The translations under genes were made by a program, and so were the position numbers. Under the pieces are notes generated by a model. That model ran no database searches and had not been told where the DNA came from. It saw only the letters and a list, made by a program, of their open reading frames with translations. From Actinoallomurus spadix (GTDB lineage Bacteria; Actinomycetota; Actinomycetes; Streptosporangiales; Streptosporangiaceae): 64,000 nucleotides of DNA. The DNA is taken from positions 1 to 64,000 of the forward strand of contig NZ_JAMXMX010000012.1 of NCBI RefSeq assembly GCF_024055725.1, given 5' to 3'. Shown here piece by piece: positions 26,383 to 36,301 of the stretch (position 1 is its first letter; every line of letters starts with the position of its first letter).

Positions 26383-27678
26383 CTATTGGGAGGCGCCTCC
26401 GAAGGGTGGGCGACCACCGGGGCCTGGTCCGGGCGCCGGACCGGGTCCGTGGAGGCCGCCCGCGGGGGGAGCGCCGCCGTACGACGGGCCCGTCGCGCCG
26501 GGTGGGGCGGCACCGGCGGGCCCGGCCGGCCCCGCCGGCCTCTTGGGCCGCCGCAGCAGCAGGATTCCGCCGGCGCTCAGCAGGAGGCCGACCACGATGC
26601 CGCCCAGGCCGATCGCGAGCAGCGACTGCTCCATCGGCGCATGCCGTGACTTCTGGGTCCCATCCGGGGCAGCGAGGGTCTTCTTGCCCCGGTACGGCAT
26701 GGGCGCGCCGAGATCCGCGGGCGGCGAGGCGGCTGCGGACACCGCGGCGGCCGCGTTGATCTGCCCGTACCCCACGAGTGCGTCCCAGCCACCGGCCGGG
26801 TGCAGCGCCGTCCGGGTGAGGATCGCCCGGACCTGCGCCGGGGTGATCTTCGGGTTGCGGGATCGCATGAGAGCCACGACGCCGGCCGCCAGCGCGCAGG
26901 CGGGAGAGGTGCCGTCGACCGGCGCGTAGCCGCCGGTGTTCGTCGCACTGACGATGCCGAAGCCGGGAGCGGCGATGGTGTTGTAGGTGTGCACGGTGGA
27001 GAACGCGGCGCGCCGGGGGCCGGGGGCCGTCGCCGCGACCGCGATCACTCCGGGGTACCCCGCCGGGTTCGAGGCGGTGTTGTCGCTCTCATTCAGGTCT
27101 CCGGAGTTGCCGGCGCTGGCGAGGACGGTGACGCCGTGGCTGACCGCGTATGCCATCGCCGAGGCCTCTTCGTCGTTGTAGTCGATGAATCCGAAGTCCG
27201 CAGTGCCCAGGGACATGGAGATCACCTGTGCGCCGTGGTCGACGGCGTACCGGACGGCCTTGGTGATCGGCGTCGGCGGCTTGTGCCAGACCTCCTTGGT
27301 GTTCTTGCGCGCTGGATCCTTCTTGTCGGTAATCGCCCGAATCGACAGGATGTGCGCCTTCGGGGCGACGTGCAGGACGTCGGAGGCCATCGCGGTGCCG
27401 TGTTCGCCCCAGTAGGACATCCCCCGGCGGGCGCTGCTCTGGGCGAAGTCCGGTCCGGTCGTCACCTTGCCCCGCAGGGCCGGGTGGCTGTCGACGACGC
27501 CCGTGTCGATGACGGCGACGGTCACACCAGCGCCCTGCGTGCTCCGCTGGGCCGCGGCCAGCCCGAGGACGGCGTCCTCCCATGCCGGCGCGGCCTGCGC
27601 GGGAGACGCCGCCGCGGCGACCAGTGCGCCGCTCGTCGCGACGGCCGCGAGGGCCGCGCGGATCCTGGGATGCCTCAT
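26383..27678 (-). CDS. mycosin-like subtilisin (S8) membrane-anchored protease
   Basis: This 431-residue protein has a signal peptide (ALAAVATSGALVAAAASPAQA) and a subtilisin triad: Asp58 in VIDTG, His93 in EHGTAMAS and Ser258 in GTSPACA. A single helix follows (about 370-392, LLAIGLGGIVVGLLLSAGGILLL), then a Gly/Pro-rich tail. This is the arrangement of mycosins, the proteases of type VII secretion systems. No other ESX gene is in the window, so it may act alone or with a distant system. ATG 27678 follows AGGGGA and overlaps the stop of the upstream gene (ATGA). Confidence 0.88.
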   Translation of the reverse strand: MRHPRIRAALAAVATSGALVAAAASPAQAAPAWEDAVLGLAAAQRSTQGAGVTVAVIDTGVVDSHPALRGKVTTGPDFAQSSARRGMSYWGEHGTAMASDVLHVAPKAHILSIRAITDKKDPARKNTKEVWHKPPTPITKAVRYAVDHGAQVISMSLGTADFGFIDYNDEEASAMAYAVSHGVTVLASAGNSGDLNESDNTASNPAGYPGVIAVAATAPGPRRAAFSTVHTYNTIAAPGFGIVSATNTGGYAPVDGTSPACALAAGVVALMRSRNPKITPAQVRAILTRTALHPAGGWDALVGYGQINAAAAVSAAASPPADLGAPMPYRGKKTLAAPDGTQKSRHAPMEQSLLAIGLGGIVVGLLLSAGGILLLRRPKRPAGPAGPAGAAPPGATGPSYGGAPPAGGLHGPGPAPGPGPGGRPPFGGASQ

Positions 27679-28517
27679 CAGGTCCCCTTCCGTGCCAGGT
27701 CGGCCAGGTAGACGCCGAATGCCTTGGCCAGGTCGTCGGCGGGGTAGGCCCAGGCCATCCGGTCCTCGCGTCCGGAGTTGGTGGACAGGCGCGCGCCCCA
27801 GGGGGCGGGCAGCCGGGCCGCGCGGCGGCCGTCCGTGGCACCGGCGGTGACGGCGACGGCGTAGGGGATGTCCTCGTCGAACACCTGGCAGGCGGACGTT
27901 CCGTTGCGGGCGTCGTCCGTCCATCGGCTCGCCGGTGTTCCGGGAACGGCGAAGGCCCGCACTCCGAGATCGGGCTCATCCGCGGTCTTCACTTCGCTCA
28001 TGTGCTCGATGACGTTCATCCTGGCGTCGTTCGAGGGCAGGACGATCACCGCGACGGTCGCGACGGCAGAGCCGCTCGGGTCGACGTAGGTGGCGCGGAC
28101 GACCGCCTTGCATCCCTGCCGGGCGGCGAACCCGGCCAGCCCGCCGGTGAGCCCGTTCGCGCAGGAGGTGTTCGGCGCGATGCCGAGTCGGAGCCACTGG
28201 GTGATCTTGGGATCCTGCTGGTCCGTCGTGCCGTTCTCCTTGCCGGCGATCCGTGCGGGGAACAGTTGGTCGGCCGGCTCGTCCCGCCACATCACCGGCC
28301 CATAGGCGTGGGTGTTCGGGATCGTCTGGCGGCTGTTGCCATAGGTGTGCCAGGTCAGTGCGGCCCCGAGGACAAGGGCGAAGACGCCTCCGAGGACCAG
28401 CGGCACGCCGAGGCAGCCCCGGAGGCCGCCTCGGCGTGGGGCGGGCGCCGGCGTAGGACCGAAATGGGGATTCCCCGGGGGCGGAAGGGGCGCACCCGGG
28501 GAGGGGCCGTGATGCAT
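27678..28517 (-). CDS. membrane-anchored protein coupled to the mycosin-like protease
   Basis: This 279-residue protein has a Pro-rich cytosolic start (about 30 residues), one membrane helix (LGVPLVLGGVFALVLGAAL) and an extracytoplasmic domain of about 220 residues. The outside domain has five spaced cysteines that could form disulfides. I recognise no family. It is directly upstream of the mycosin-like protease with an ATGA overlap, so it is probably its substrate, chaperone or complex partner. ATG 28517 has GGAG 5 nt upstream. Confidence 0.75.
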   Translation of the reverse strand: MHHGPSPGAPLPPPGNPHFGPTPAPAPRRGGLRGCLGVPLVLGGVFALVLGAALTWHTYGNSRQTIPNTHAYGPVMWRDEPADQLFPARIAGKENGTTDQQDPKITQWLRLGIAPNTSCANGLTGGLAGFAARQGCKAVVRATYVDPSGSAVATVAVIVLPSNDARMNVIEHMSEVKTADEPDLGVRAFAVPGTPASRWTDDARNGTSACQVFDEDIPYAVAVTAGATDGRRAARLPAPWGARLSTNSGREDRMAWAYPADDLAKAFGVYLADLARKGT

Positions 28518-28726
28518 CGTTCTCCTGTGGTACGGACCGGTGGGGGCATCATGCGCCGTCGCGGCCGAGGCCGGAACCCGGCACTCGGCGGCGACCGACG
28601 GAGGGACTCTCCGAAAAGCGCATAACGGGCGACCGACTTTACCGATCCCTGACTATCGCCGTGTCGGGTTCCCTCTCGGCGCCCGGCGGACGGGGCGGGG
28701 GCGGGGTGCGGGGAGGAACCCGGCGA

Positions 28727-28759
28727 TACCATGGCGGACCAGTACTACGGCGTGTAGTA
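28727..28759 (+). promoter_or_regulatory. candidate promoter with BlaI/CopY-like dyad
   Basis: TACCAT (28727-28732) as -10 is followed by TACTAC-GGCGT-GTAGTA (28743-28759), a perfect 6-bp inverted repeat with a 5-nt spacer just downstream of the predicted start. The TAC/GTA half-sites resemble those of BlaI/MecI/CopY-family repressors. No such regulator gene is adjacent. It precedes the first Rieske gene. Confidence 0.5.
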
Positions 28760-28782
28760 GATGATCTGTTCCGGGGAGATCG

Positions 28783-29202
28783 ATGACTGACGAAGCGGTC
28801 GGCTGCTCACGGCGGCGGTTGCTGGGCACGGCGGGTCTGGCGGGCGTGGGGATGCTCGGCCTGGGGGCCTGTGCGACACGGCCGGCGAAGGCCATCGTGC
28901 CGCCGGGCATCAAAGGCAAGGTGATCGCCCGGACCGGCGAGATCCCCGTCGGCGGCGGCAAGGTCGTCGACAAGTGGAAGATCGTCGTGGCGCAGCCGAC
29001 GCAGGGGACGTTCAAGGCGTTCACCGCGACCTGCACGCACCAGGGATGCACCGTCGGCAGCCCCAAGGACGGGGTGATCACCTGTCCCTGTCACGGCAGC
29101 GAGTTCGACGCGACTGACGGCTCGGTCAAGCAGGGCCCGGCCGGCGCCCCGCTGCAGGAGTTCACCGTACGCGTGCAGGGTGACGGAATCGTCGTCGAGT
29201 AA
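28783..29202 (+). CDS. Tat-exported Rieske [2Fe-2S] lipoprotein
   Basis: This 139-residue protein has a twin-arginine signal (SRRRLLG at 9-15) leading to a lipobox (LGAC, Cys30), so it should be a membrane-attached outside protein. The Rieske cluster ligands are C84-T-H86-Q-G-C89 and C101-P-C103-H104. It probably transfers electrons; small stand-alone Rieske proteins often serve oxygenases or unknown redox partners. ATG 28783 has GGGGAG upstream. A paralogue follows 65 bp later. Confidence 0.9.
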   Translation: MTDEAVGCSRRRLLGTAGLAGVGMLGLGACATRPAKAIVPPGIKGKVIARTGEIPVGGGKVVDKWKIVVAQPTQGTFKAFTATCTHQGCTVGSPKDGVITCPCHGSEFDATDGSVKQGPAGAPLQEFTVRVQGDGIVVE

Positions 29203-29267
29203 CGTTGAACCGAACGGACCCCTCCTCCGTGGAACCCGGATGTAGACCCGAACACGAGGAGGACCAC

Positions 29268-29771
29268 ATGTCGTTCGATCCCTCGATCGCCCCGGCCGGC
29301 GACGCAGACGAGACCACGCCCCGTCCCGAGGCAGGGGCGACGCGGCGCGGAATGCTGCTCGGTGTCGGCCTGGTCGGCGCCGCCGGAGCGCTCGCCGCCT
29401 GCGGGAGTTCCTCGGACGACTCCGACGGCTCGAAGCAGGGCGGCTCCGGGAACGGCGGCGGAGCGACGGCCCCGGCGGGCGGCGACGGCGCGCTCGGCAA
29501 GGCCGCCGACATCCCGGTGGGCGGCGGCAAGGTCTTCAAGGACCAGAAGGTCGTCGTCACCCAGCCCACGCAGGGGCAGTTCGCGGCGTTCAGCGCCGTC
29601 TGCACGCACCGTGGCTGCACGGTCGGCTCGGTCAGCGGCGGGATGATCAACTGCCCCTGCCACGGCAGCAAGTTCAAGATCGGCGACGGGTCCGTCGCCA
29701 ACGGCCCGGCCTCGGAGCCGCTGCCGCGCAAGTCCGTCACGGTGCAGAACGGCGAGATCAAGCTCGCCTGA
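29268..29771 (+). CDS. Tat-exported Rieske [2Fe-2S] lipoprotein, second copy
   Basis: This 167-residue paralogue of the preceding gene has a Tat motif TRRGMLLG starting at residue 25, a lipobox ending in LAACG (Cys45), then a Gly/Ser/Ala-rich linker of about 40 residues. The Rieske domain has C112-T-H114-R-G-C117 and C129-P-C131-H132. The core sequences IPVGGGKV and VTQPTQGQF are shared almost exactly with the first copy, so this is a tandem duplication with a longer linker. ATG 29268 follows GAGGAGG. Confidence 0.9.
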   Translation: MSFDPSIAPAGDADETTPRPEAGATRRGMLLGVGLVGAAGALAACGSSSDDSDGSKQGGSGNGGGATAPAGGDGALGKAADIPVGGGKVFKDQKVVVTQPTQGQFAAFSAVCTHRGCTVGSVSGGMINCPCHGSKFKIGDGSVANGPASEPLPRKSVTVQNGEIKLA

Positions 29772-29950
29772 CGCGTCGGCGCCTTTCCCGCGGCGGGGGC
29801 CCGGTCGCGGAGTTCCTTCGGCCGGCTCCGATTGCCCACTGTGACGTCGGTGGTGACGGACGAATCCCGGCGAACCGGTCATACATGCGCCACCGCGACG
29901 GCGTGGTGACCAGGACGACGGCGACGTGGCCACGGCCGCGGCGGAGTCGC

Positions 29951-29982
29951 GGAGGGGCGGGACGAAGCTCGCCCGCCCCTCC
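29951..29982. terminator. hairpin between convergent Rieske and MscS genes
   Basis: GGAGGGGCGGG (29951-29961) pairs with CCCGCCCCTCC (29972-29982). An inner CGA/TCG pair tightens the loop. It lies in the 294-bp spacer downstream of both convergent genes. The remainder of the spacer shows nothing identifiable. Confidence 0.6.
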
Positions 29983-30065
29983 GGCTCTTGCCCGAACCCT
30001 CCGGTTCTCGGGCGGGCTCCGGAGCGGCCAGGAGCCGGAAGCTCGGGCGGGCCGGTCATCGGGCC

Positions 30066-31142
30066 TCAGGCGTGCGGGGCGGATCTGCCGTCGGTCCACG
30101 CGGCGTTCGACGGGAGGGCTCCCGTGTCGGCGCGGAAACGGGGGAGGGCCGACGGGTACTTCTCCCGGATGAAGGCGATGAGGTGCTCGCGGACGTCGCA
30201 CCGCAGGTCGAAGGCGCTCGCGGAGTCGTGCGCGCTCATCAGCGCCCGTACCTGGACCAGGCCGTTCGGCAGCACGTCGGTCACCTGCAGCACCCAGTCC
30301 TTCTGGTCCCAGAGGGGATGCTCGCGCAGGAACCCGTACAGCTCCGTCCGGAGCTCCTCGACGGGAACGCTCCAGTCGACGTGCAGCAGCACCGTGCCGA
30401 TCACCCGGGCGGTTCGCCGCGTCCAATTCTCGAAGGAGTTGTGCACGAAGTACGACACGGGGAGCACCAGCCGCCGTTCGTCCCACAGCCGCATCACGAC
30501 GTACGTGAGCGTCAGCTCCTCGATGCGGCCCCACTGGCCCTCGACGACGAGGACGTCGTCGATGCGCAGGGCGTCGCTGAACGCCAGCTGCAGCCCGGCG
30601 AAGACGTTGCTGAGCGTCGACTGGGCCGCGATGCCGGCGACGATGCCGGCGATCCCCGCGGAGGCGAGCAGGCCCGCGCCGATCGTCCGTACGGCCGGGA
30701 ACGTGAACAGCATGGACGACACCGCGATGATCACGACGACCGCCGCCGCGGTCCGGCGCAGGAGCATCACCTGGGTGCGCACGCGCCGGGCGCGGACGTT
30801 CCGGTCGCCTTCGATCCGGGTGAGGTGCTCGAGGGCGACGTCGGTCGCGGCGTAGGCCGCCTGGATGATCAGCCAGGTCAGCGACGCGATGACGAGGAGT
30901 GACAGCGTGTGGCGGATGTCGGGCGCGCTCCGTCCCAGGACCTGGTGGGGCGGCAGTCCGGCCGTCGCCCCGGCCGCGAACGCGAGGGTGAAGCCCGGCT
31001 TGACACAGCGCCGGACGATGGGCGGGGCGAGGGGCCAGCGTGAGACGAGCCGGCTCGTGAGCGCGCGGCGAAGGATCTCCACCACCAGCAGGCCGATGAG
31101 TATGGAACCGACCAGCACGGCCAGCGCGGTGACGGTCGACAC
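30066..31142 (-). CDS. MscS family mechanosensitive ion channel
   Basis: This 358-residue protein has four to five N-terminal transmembrane helices. The pore-lining third helix, rich in Gly/Ala (AGLLASAGIAGIVAGIAAQSTLSNVFAGLQL), is typical of MscS. A beta domain (DALRIDDVLVVEGQWGRIEELTLTYVVMRLWD) and a C-terminal alpha/beta part follow. It opens under membrane tension to release solutes during osmotic downshock. GTG 31142 is chosen for the GGGGGA 8 nt upstream; the long frame continuing upstream, opposite uvrC, is spurious. Confidence 0.88.
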   Translation of the reverse strand: MSTVTALAVLVGSILIGLLVVEILRRALTSRLVSRWPLAPPIVRRCVKPGFTLAFAAGATAGLPPHQVLGRSAPDIRHTLSLLVIASLTWLIIQAAYAATDVALEHLTRIEGDRNVRARRVRTQVMLLRRTAAAVVVIIAVSSMLFTFPAVRTIGAGLLASAGIAGIVAGIAAQSTLSNVFAGLQLAFSDALRIDDVLVVEGQWGRIEELTLTYVVMRLWDERRLVLPVSYFVHNSFENWTRRTARVIGTVLLHVDWSVPVEELRTELYGFLREHPLWDQKDWVLQVTDVLPNGLVQVRALMSAHDSASAFDLRCDVREHLIAFIREKYPSALPRFRADTGALPSNAAWTDGRSAPHA

Positions 31143-31283
31143 GAGCAAAATCCCCCTTGATCCGATCGAGTACTGAACCCTGGGCTCCCCGTGAACGCCG
31201 TCGTTCCCACAAATCATCAATCCGCACAAGTGACCCGAGTCACCACAATTCGTCACACAAGCCACGTCGCCGCGTGACGCGAC

Positions 31284-31289
31284 TAGGCT
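31284..31289 (+). promoter_or_regulatory. leaderless-type -10 of uvrC
   Basis: TAGGCT ends 6 nt before the GTG of uvrC, and no Shine-Dalgarno exists. This spacing fits transcription starting at the start codon. The nearby GAAC-N6-GTTC (31190-31203) has the wrong spacing for a LexA box. Confidence 0.55.
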
Positions 31290-31295
31290 TACGGC

Positions 31296-33257
31296 GTGGC
31301 AGATCCGGCGACCTATCGGCCCGCGCCCGGCTCCGTCCCCGAGTCTCCCGGGGTGTACCGCTTCCGCGACGGGACCGGCCGGGTCATCTACGTGGGCAAG
31401 GCGAAGAACCTCCGTGCCCGCCTGAACTCCTACTTCGCCGACTTCGCGGGCCTGCATCCCCGCACCCAGACCATGCTGCAGACGGCCACCGGCGTCGACT
31501 GGACGGTCGTGCGCACCGAGGTCGAGGCCCTGCAGCTGGAGTACTCCTGGATCAAGGAGTTCGACCCGCGGTTCAACGTGAAGTACCGCGACGACAAGTC
31601 CTATCCGTACCTCGCGGTGACCATGCACGAGGACGTCCCGCGCGTGCAGGTGATGCGCGGCGCGAAGAAGAAGGGCGTCCGCTATTTCGGGCCTTACTCC
31701 CACGCGTGGGCGATCCGGGAGACCGTCGACCAGCTGCTGCGGGTGTTCCCGGTGCGCACCTGCTCGGCCGGGGTGTTCCAGCGGCAGCGGCGGATGGACC
31801 GGCCGTGCCTGCTCGGCGACATCGGCAAGTGCTCGGCGCCGTGCGTCGGCCGGGTCACCGAGGCGGCGCACCGGGAGCTCGCCGAGGACTTCTGCGACTT
31901 CATGGCGGGCGACACGGCCCGGTTCATCAAGGCGCTCGAGAAGGACATGAAGGCGGCCGCCGCCGACCAGGAGTACGAGCGCGCCGCCCGGGTGCGCGAC
32001 GACATCCGGGCCCTGCAGCGGGCGCTGGAGAAGCAGTCGGTGGTGCTGGGCGACACGACCGACTGCGACGTCGTCGCCTTCGCCGACGACCAGCTCGAGG
32101 CCGCGGTCCAGGTCTTCTACGTGCGCGGCGGGCGCATCCGCGGCCAGCGCGGCTGGGTGGTCGACAAGGTCGAGGACGTCACGACCGGCGAGCTCGTCGA
32201 GCAGTTCCTGCTGCAGATGTACGGCGAGGCCACGCCGGAGTCCGTGCCCCGCGAGATCCTGGTCCCCGCGCTGCCGCCCGACACCGACGCGGTCGTCGAG
32301 CTGCTCGCCGAGCACCGTGGCGGCCGGGTCGACCTGCGCGTTCCCCAGCGCGGCGACAAGAAGACGCTGCTGGAGACGGTCGAGCGCAACGCCGTCGAGG
32401 CGTTCAAGCAGCACAAGACGCGCCGGGCGACCGACCTGACCACCCGCAGCAAGGGCCTGCAGGAGCTGCAGGACGCCCTCGACCTCGACCAGGCGCCGCT
32501 GCGGATGGAGTGCTACGACGTCTCGAACCTCCAGGGCACCAACGTCGTCGCCTCGATGGTCGTCTTCGAGGACGGCCTGGCGCGCAAGAGCGAATACCGG
32601 CGGTTCTCCATCAAGACGGTCGAGGGCCAGGACGACGTCCGCTCGATCCACGAGGTGATCCGCCGCCGCTTCAAGCGGTACCTGGAGGAGACGGAGAAGA
32701 CCGGCGAGCTGGACGTCCTCGGCGAGTCGGAGGCCGCCGGGCCGATCGACCCGGAGACGGGCCGGCCCCGTAAGTTCGCCTATCCGCCGAACCTCGTCGT
32801 CGTCGACGGCGGTCCTCCCCAGGTCGCGGCCGCCCAGCGGGCCCTCGACGAGCTCGGCATCGACGACGTGGCCGTGTGCGGCATCGCCAAGCGGCTGGAG
32901 GAGATCTGGCTGCCCGGCGAGGAGGACCCGGTCATCCTGCCACGCAACAGTGAGGCGATGTACCTCGTGCAGCGGCTCCGCGACCAGGCGCACGACTTCG
33001 CCATCCGGTACCACCGGACCAAGCGCAGCAAGGGCATGCTCGTCAGTGAGCTCGACGACGTCCCCGGCCTGGGACCGGGCCGCCGCAAGGCTCTGATCAA
33101 GCACTTCGGTTCCGTGAAGATGCTCAAGCAGGCCGGCCCCGACCAGATCGCCGAGGTTCCTGGCATCGGGCGCCGTACGGCTGAGAACATCGTCGCGGCG
33201 TTGCACGCCGACGACGGGGCGGCGGCAGGCGCGCAGGACGGGGGAGGAACAACGTGA
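31296..33257 (+). CDS. uvrC: excinuclease ABC subunit C
   Basis: This 653-residue protein makes the two incisions in nucleotide excision repair. It has the N-terminal GIY-YIG nuclease ([20 protein letters not shown]), a central Cys-rich segment ([13 protein letters not shown]), the UVR motif ([13 protein letters not shown]), the RNase H-like domain ([21 protein letters not shown] to VVVDGGPPQ) and a C-terminal helix-hairpin-helix pair ([26 protein letters not shown]). The start is GTG 31296 and looks leaderless. The stop overlaps the rapZ GTG. Confidence 0.97.
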   Translation: MADPATYRPAPGSVPESPGVYRFRDGTGRVIYVGKAKNLRARLNSYFADFAGLHPRTQTMLQTATGVDWTVVRTEVEALQLEYSWIKEFDPRFNVKYRDDKSYPYLAVTMHEDVPRVQVMRGAKKKGVRYFGPYSHAWAIRETVDQLLRVFPVRTCSAGVFQRQRRMDRPCLLGDIGKCSAPCVGRVTEAAHRELAEDFCDFMAGDTARFIKALEKDMKAAAADQEYERAARVRDDIRALQRALEKQSVVLGDTTDCDVVAFADDQLEAAVQVFYVRGGRIRGQRGWVVDKVEDVTTGELVEQFLLQMYGEATPESVPREILVPALPPDTDAVVELLAEHRGGRVDLRVPQRGDKKTLLETVERNAVEAFKQHKTRRATDLTTRSKGLQELQDALDLDQAPLRMECYDVSNLQGTNVVASMVVFEDGLARKSEYRRFSIKTVEGQDDVRSIHEVIRRRFKRYLEETEKTGELDVLGESEAAGPIDPETGRPRKFAYPPNLVVVDGGPPQVAAAQRALDELGIDDVAVCGIAKRLEEIWLPGEEDPVILPRNSEAMYLVQRLRDQAHDFAIRYHRTKRSKGMLVSELDDVPGLGPGRRKALIKHFGSVKMLKQAGPDQIAEVPGIGRRTAENIVAALHADDGAAAGAQDGGGTT

Positions 33258-34156
33258 AACCCACAACAGGGGCCAACCTGCCGGGTGGCCCACAGGTGCC
33301 CGACATCGTCATCATCACCGGGATGTCCGGAGCGGGGCGGAGCACGGCCGCCAAGTCGCTGGAGGACCTGGACTGGTTCGTCGTCGACAACCTGCCGCCC
33401 GGCCTGCTCGCCACGATGGCCGATCTCGCCCAGCGCGGCCAGGGTGCGGTGCCGCGCATCGCGGTCGTCGTCGACGTGCGCAGCCGTGCCTTCACGACCG
33501 ACCTGCAGTCGGCGTTCGACGACCTGGAGGCGCGCGGCGCGCACCCCCGGGTGGTGTTCCTGGAGGCGTCCGACGACGTCCTCGTCCGCCGCTTCGAGAG
33601 CGTACGACGGCCGCACCCGCTGCAGGGCGACGGCCGGATCGTCGACGGCATCGCCCGCGAGCGCGAGCTGCTGCGCGACGTCCGCGCCGAGGCGGACCTC
33701 GTTCTCGACAGCAGCGCGCTGAACGTCCACGAACTGCGCGCCAAGATCGTCGAGTTCTTCGGCGGCGAGGCGGGGGAGTCGAGCCTGCGCGCGACCGTCG
33801 TCTCCTTCGGCTACAAGTACGGCCTGCCCGTCGACGCGGACCTGGTCGTGGACTGCCGGTTCCTGCCGAACCCGCACTGGATCCCGGAGCTGCGCCCGCA
33901 GAACGGCCGGGACCCGGCGGTGCGCGACTACGTGCTGTCCCGGCCGGGGGCCAAGGAGTTCCTCGACGCCTACACCGAGGTGCTCCGGCTGCTCGCGGAG
34001 GGGTACGAACGCGAGGGCAAGCACTACGTCACGCTCGCCGTCGGCTGCACCGGCGGCAAGCACCGCAGTGTCGCGATGGCCGAGCAGTTCGGCGCCCGGC
34101 TCGCCGACGAGGGGCTCGAGGTAAGGGTCGTCCACCGGGATCTCGGACGGGAATAA
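33254..34156 (+). CDS. rapZ: RapZ-type nucleotide-binding protein
   Basis: This 300-residue protein has a P-loop GMSGAGRST (23-31) and an N-terminal kinase-like half. Its C-terminal half contains [23 protein letters not shown] and the closing [14 protein letters not shown]. That is the family signature. In E. coli RapZ binds a small RNA and controls glucosamine-6-phosphate synthase; in Gram-positives the role is less clear, but it is always next to yvcK and whiA. The GTG overlaps the uvrC stop. Confidence 0.93.
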   Translation: MKPTTGANLPGGPQVPDIVIITGMSGAGRSTAAKSLEDLDWFVVDNLPPGLLATMADLAQRGQGAVPRIAVVVDVRSRAFTTDLQSAFDDLEARGAHPRVVFLEASDDVLVRRFESVRRPHPLQGDGRIVDGIARERELLRDVRAEADLVLDSSALNVHELRAKIVEFFGGEAGESSLRATVVSFGYKYGLPVDADLVVDCRFLPNPHWIPELRPQNGRDPAVRDYVLSRPGAKEFLDAYTEVLRLLAEGYEREGKHYVTLAVGCTGGKHRSVAMAEQFGARLADEGLEVRVVHRDLGRE

Positions 34157-34162
34157 CGACAG

Positions 34163-35140
34163 GTGTCTTCCCCCAAGGTCGTCGCCCTCGGCGGAGGGCA
34201 CGGATTGTCCGCCTCACTGTCCGCGCTGCGCCGGGTGACCGACCAGGTCACGGCCGTCGTGACCGTCGCCGACGACGGCGGCTCCAGCGGCCGGCTGCGC
34301 AGGGAGCTCGGCGTCCTGCCGCCGGGGGACCTGCGCATGGCGCTGGCCGCGCTCTGCCGTGACGACGACTGGGGACGCACCTGGAGCGAGGTGGTGCAGC
34401 ACCGCTTCCGCAGCGAGGGCGAGCTGCACGGGCACGCGGTGGGCAATCTGCTCATGGTGGCGCTGTGGGAGCTGCTCGACGATCCGGTCGCGGGCCTGGA
34501 CTGGATGGGACGGCTGCTGGGCGCGCAGGGCCGGGTGCTGCCCATGGCGTCCGTGCCGCTCGACATCGTGGCGGAGGTCCGCGGCGCAGACCCGGAGTGC
34601 CCGCAGGAGATCACCCACGTGCGGGGTCAGGTCGCCTGTGCCAAGACCGCCGGGCAGGTCCTGAGCGTCTCGCTGGTGCCGCCGGACCCGCCCGCGTCCC
34701 CCGAGGCCCTGCGCGCGATCGAGGAGGCCGACTGGGTCGTCTTCGGCCCCGGCTCCTGGTTCACCAGCGTGTTGCCCCACCTGAAGGTGCCGGAGCTGGC
34801 CCAGGCGCTCCTGCGCACGCCGGCCCGGCGGATCGTCGCGCTCAACCTCGAACCCCAGCCCGGCGAGACCGACGACTTCTCGCCGCAGCGTCACCTGGAG
34901 GTGCTCCGCGCGCACGCCCCCGACCTGAGAGTCGATGTGGTCCTCGCCGACCGGAATGTCGTGGAGGAGCCCGATGTCGTGGAAAAGGCGGCGCGTACCC
35001 TCGGGGGGACGCTCGTGCTGGCCGACGTCGCGGCCGGAGATGGATCTCCACGGCATGATCCGGCACGGTTGGCCCAAGCGTTCGCACAGATCTTTGTCAG
35101 CGGCCACTGTCCCCGGCAAGATTCGGCGAGACTGCCCTGA
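34163..35140 (+). CDS. yvcK: YvcK/CofD-like UDP-sugar-binding protein (GluP/CuvA)
   Basis: This 325-residue protein is CofD-like: GGGHGLSASL at the start, VTVADDGGSSGRLR, HAVGNLLMVAL, the YvcK-specific GPGSWFTSVLPHL, and the C-terminal VLADRNVVEEP region. YvcK binds UDP-sugars and couples carbon supply to cell-wall synthesis. The start is GTG 34163, 6 bp after rapZ. It is transcribed with rapZ and whiA, the universal trio in Gram-positives. Confidence 0.93.
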   Translation: MSSPKVVALGGGHGLSASLSALRRVTDQVTAVVTVADDGGSSGRLRRELGVLPPGDLRMALAALCRDDDWGRTWSEVVQHRFRSEGELHGHAVGNLLMVALWELLDDPVAGLDWMGRLLGAQGRVLPMASVPLDIVAEVRGADPECPQEITHVRGQVACAKTAGQVLSVSLVPPDPPASPEALRAIEEADWVVFGPGSWFTSVLPHLKVPELAQALLRTPARRIVALNLEPQPGETDDFSPQRHLEVLRAHAPDLRVDVVLADRNVVEEPDVVEKAARTLGGTLVLADVAAGDGSPRHDPARLAQAFAQIFVSGHCPRQDSARLP

Positions 35141-35173
35141 CGGGATGATGGCTACAGGGGGAGGATCACATCC

Positions 35174-36154
35174 ATGGCGATGACCGGCGTGGTGAAGGAC
35201 GAGCTGAGCAGGCTGTCCGTCATGAAGCCGTGCTGCCGCAAGTCCGAGGTGTCGACGCTGCTGCGTTTCGCCGGGGGACTGCACATTGTCAGCGGGCGCA
35301 TCGTGATCGAGGCGGAGCTCGACACCGGAGCCGCGGCGCGACGCCTGCGCAAGGACCTCGCGGAGGTCTTCGGGCACAGCTCCGACGTGGTGGTGCTGGC
35401 ACCGAGCGGACTCCGCAAGGGCAACCGGTACGTCGTCCGGGTGTTCCGCGACGGTGAGTCGCTGGCCCGCCAGACCGGCCTGATCGACAACAACGGACGC
35501 CCGGTCCGGGGCCTGCCCCGGCACGTCGTGGCCGGCGGTGCCTGCGACGCCGAGTCGGCGTGGCGGGGCGCGTTCCTGGCGCACGGCTCGCTGACCGAGC
35601 CCGGCCGGTCGATGTCCCTGGAGGTGACCTGCCCCGGGCCGGAGGCGGCCCTGGCCCTGGTCGGCGCGGCGCGGCGGCTGAGGATCCACGCCAAGGCGCG
35701 CGAGGTGCGCGGCGTGGACCGCGTCGTCGTCCGCGACGGCGACGCGATCTCGGCGCTGCTGACCCGGCTCGGCGCGCACGACTCGGTGCTCGCCTGGGAG
35801 GAGCGCCGGATGCGCCGGGAGGTCCGCGCGACCGCGAACCGGCTCGCCAACTTCGACGACGCGAACCTCCGCCGCTCCGCGCGGGCGGCGGTCGCGGCCG
35901 GGGCACGGGTCGCGCGCGCCCTGGAGATCCTCGCCGACGACGCCCCGGAGCACCTCGTGGCCGCCGGCCGGCTGCGGCTGGAGCACAAGCAGGCGTCGCT
36001 GGAGGAGCTCGGCCAGCTCGCGGACCCGCCGCTGACCAAGGACGCCATCGCCGGCCGCATCCGGCGTCTGCTGGCCATGGCCGACAAGCGCGCGATGGAC
36101 CAGGGCATCGCCGGCACCGAGGCGAACGTCACCGCGGACATGCTCGCGCCCTGA
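35174..36154 (+). CDS. whiA: sporulation/cell-division transcription factor WhiA
   Basis: This 326-residue protein has an N-terminal LAGLIDADG-like domain ([43 protein letters not shown]) and a C-terminal helix-turn-helix ([29 protein letters not shown]). In Streptomyces it acts with WhiB to switch on division genes during sporulation. Its presence fits a filamentous or sporulating actinomycete, although whiA is widespread. ATG 35174 has GGGGAGG 9-10 nt upstream. Confidence 0.95.
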   Translation: MAMTGVVKDELSRLSVMKPCCRKSEVSTLLRFAGGLHIVSGRIVIEAELDTGAAARRLRKDLAEVFGHSSDVVVLAPSGLRKGNRYVVRVFRDGESLARQTGLIDNNGRPVRGLPRHVVAGGACDAESAWRGAFLAHGSLTEPGRSMSLEVTCPGPEAALALVGAARRLRIHAKAREVRGVDRVVVRDGDAISALLTRLGAHDSVLAWEERRMRREVRATANRLANFDDANLRRSARAAVAAGARVARALEILADDAPEHLVAAGRLRLEHKQASLEELGQLADPPLTKDAIAGRIRRLLAMADKRAMDQGIAGTEANVTADMLAP

Positions 36155-36301
36155 TCGCGCGGACGCGCTCGCGCCCTGAGGCGGGCGGGCCCGGCCGGCG
36201 TCCGCGGCGCCCGGGGGAGGGCCCGCGTCGCCGGGAGCGCTCACGGGCGCGTCGCCGTGACGATCGGTTCGCGCGGTCCGGCGGCCGGCCGGCGGACCGG
36301 C

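Noticed and set aside
31190-31203. GAAC-GCCGTC-GTTC near uvrC as a LexA box
   Set aside because: The spacer is six bases; LexA boxes require four between GAAC and GTTC.
31143-33293. 5' part of a 1075-codon frame (30066-33293) running through uvrC into the MscS gene
   Set aside because: The MscS homology begins at GTG 31142 with a ribosome-binding site. The upstream part is antisense to uvrC.
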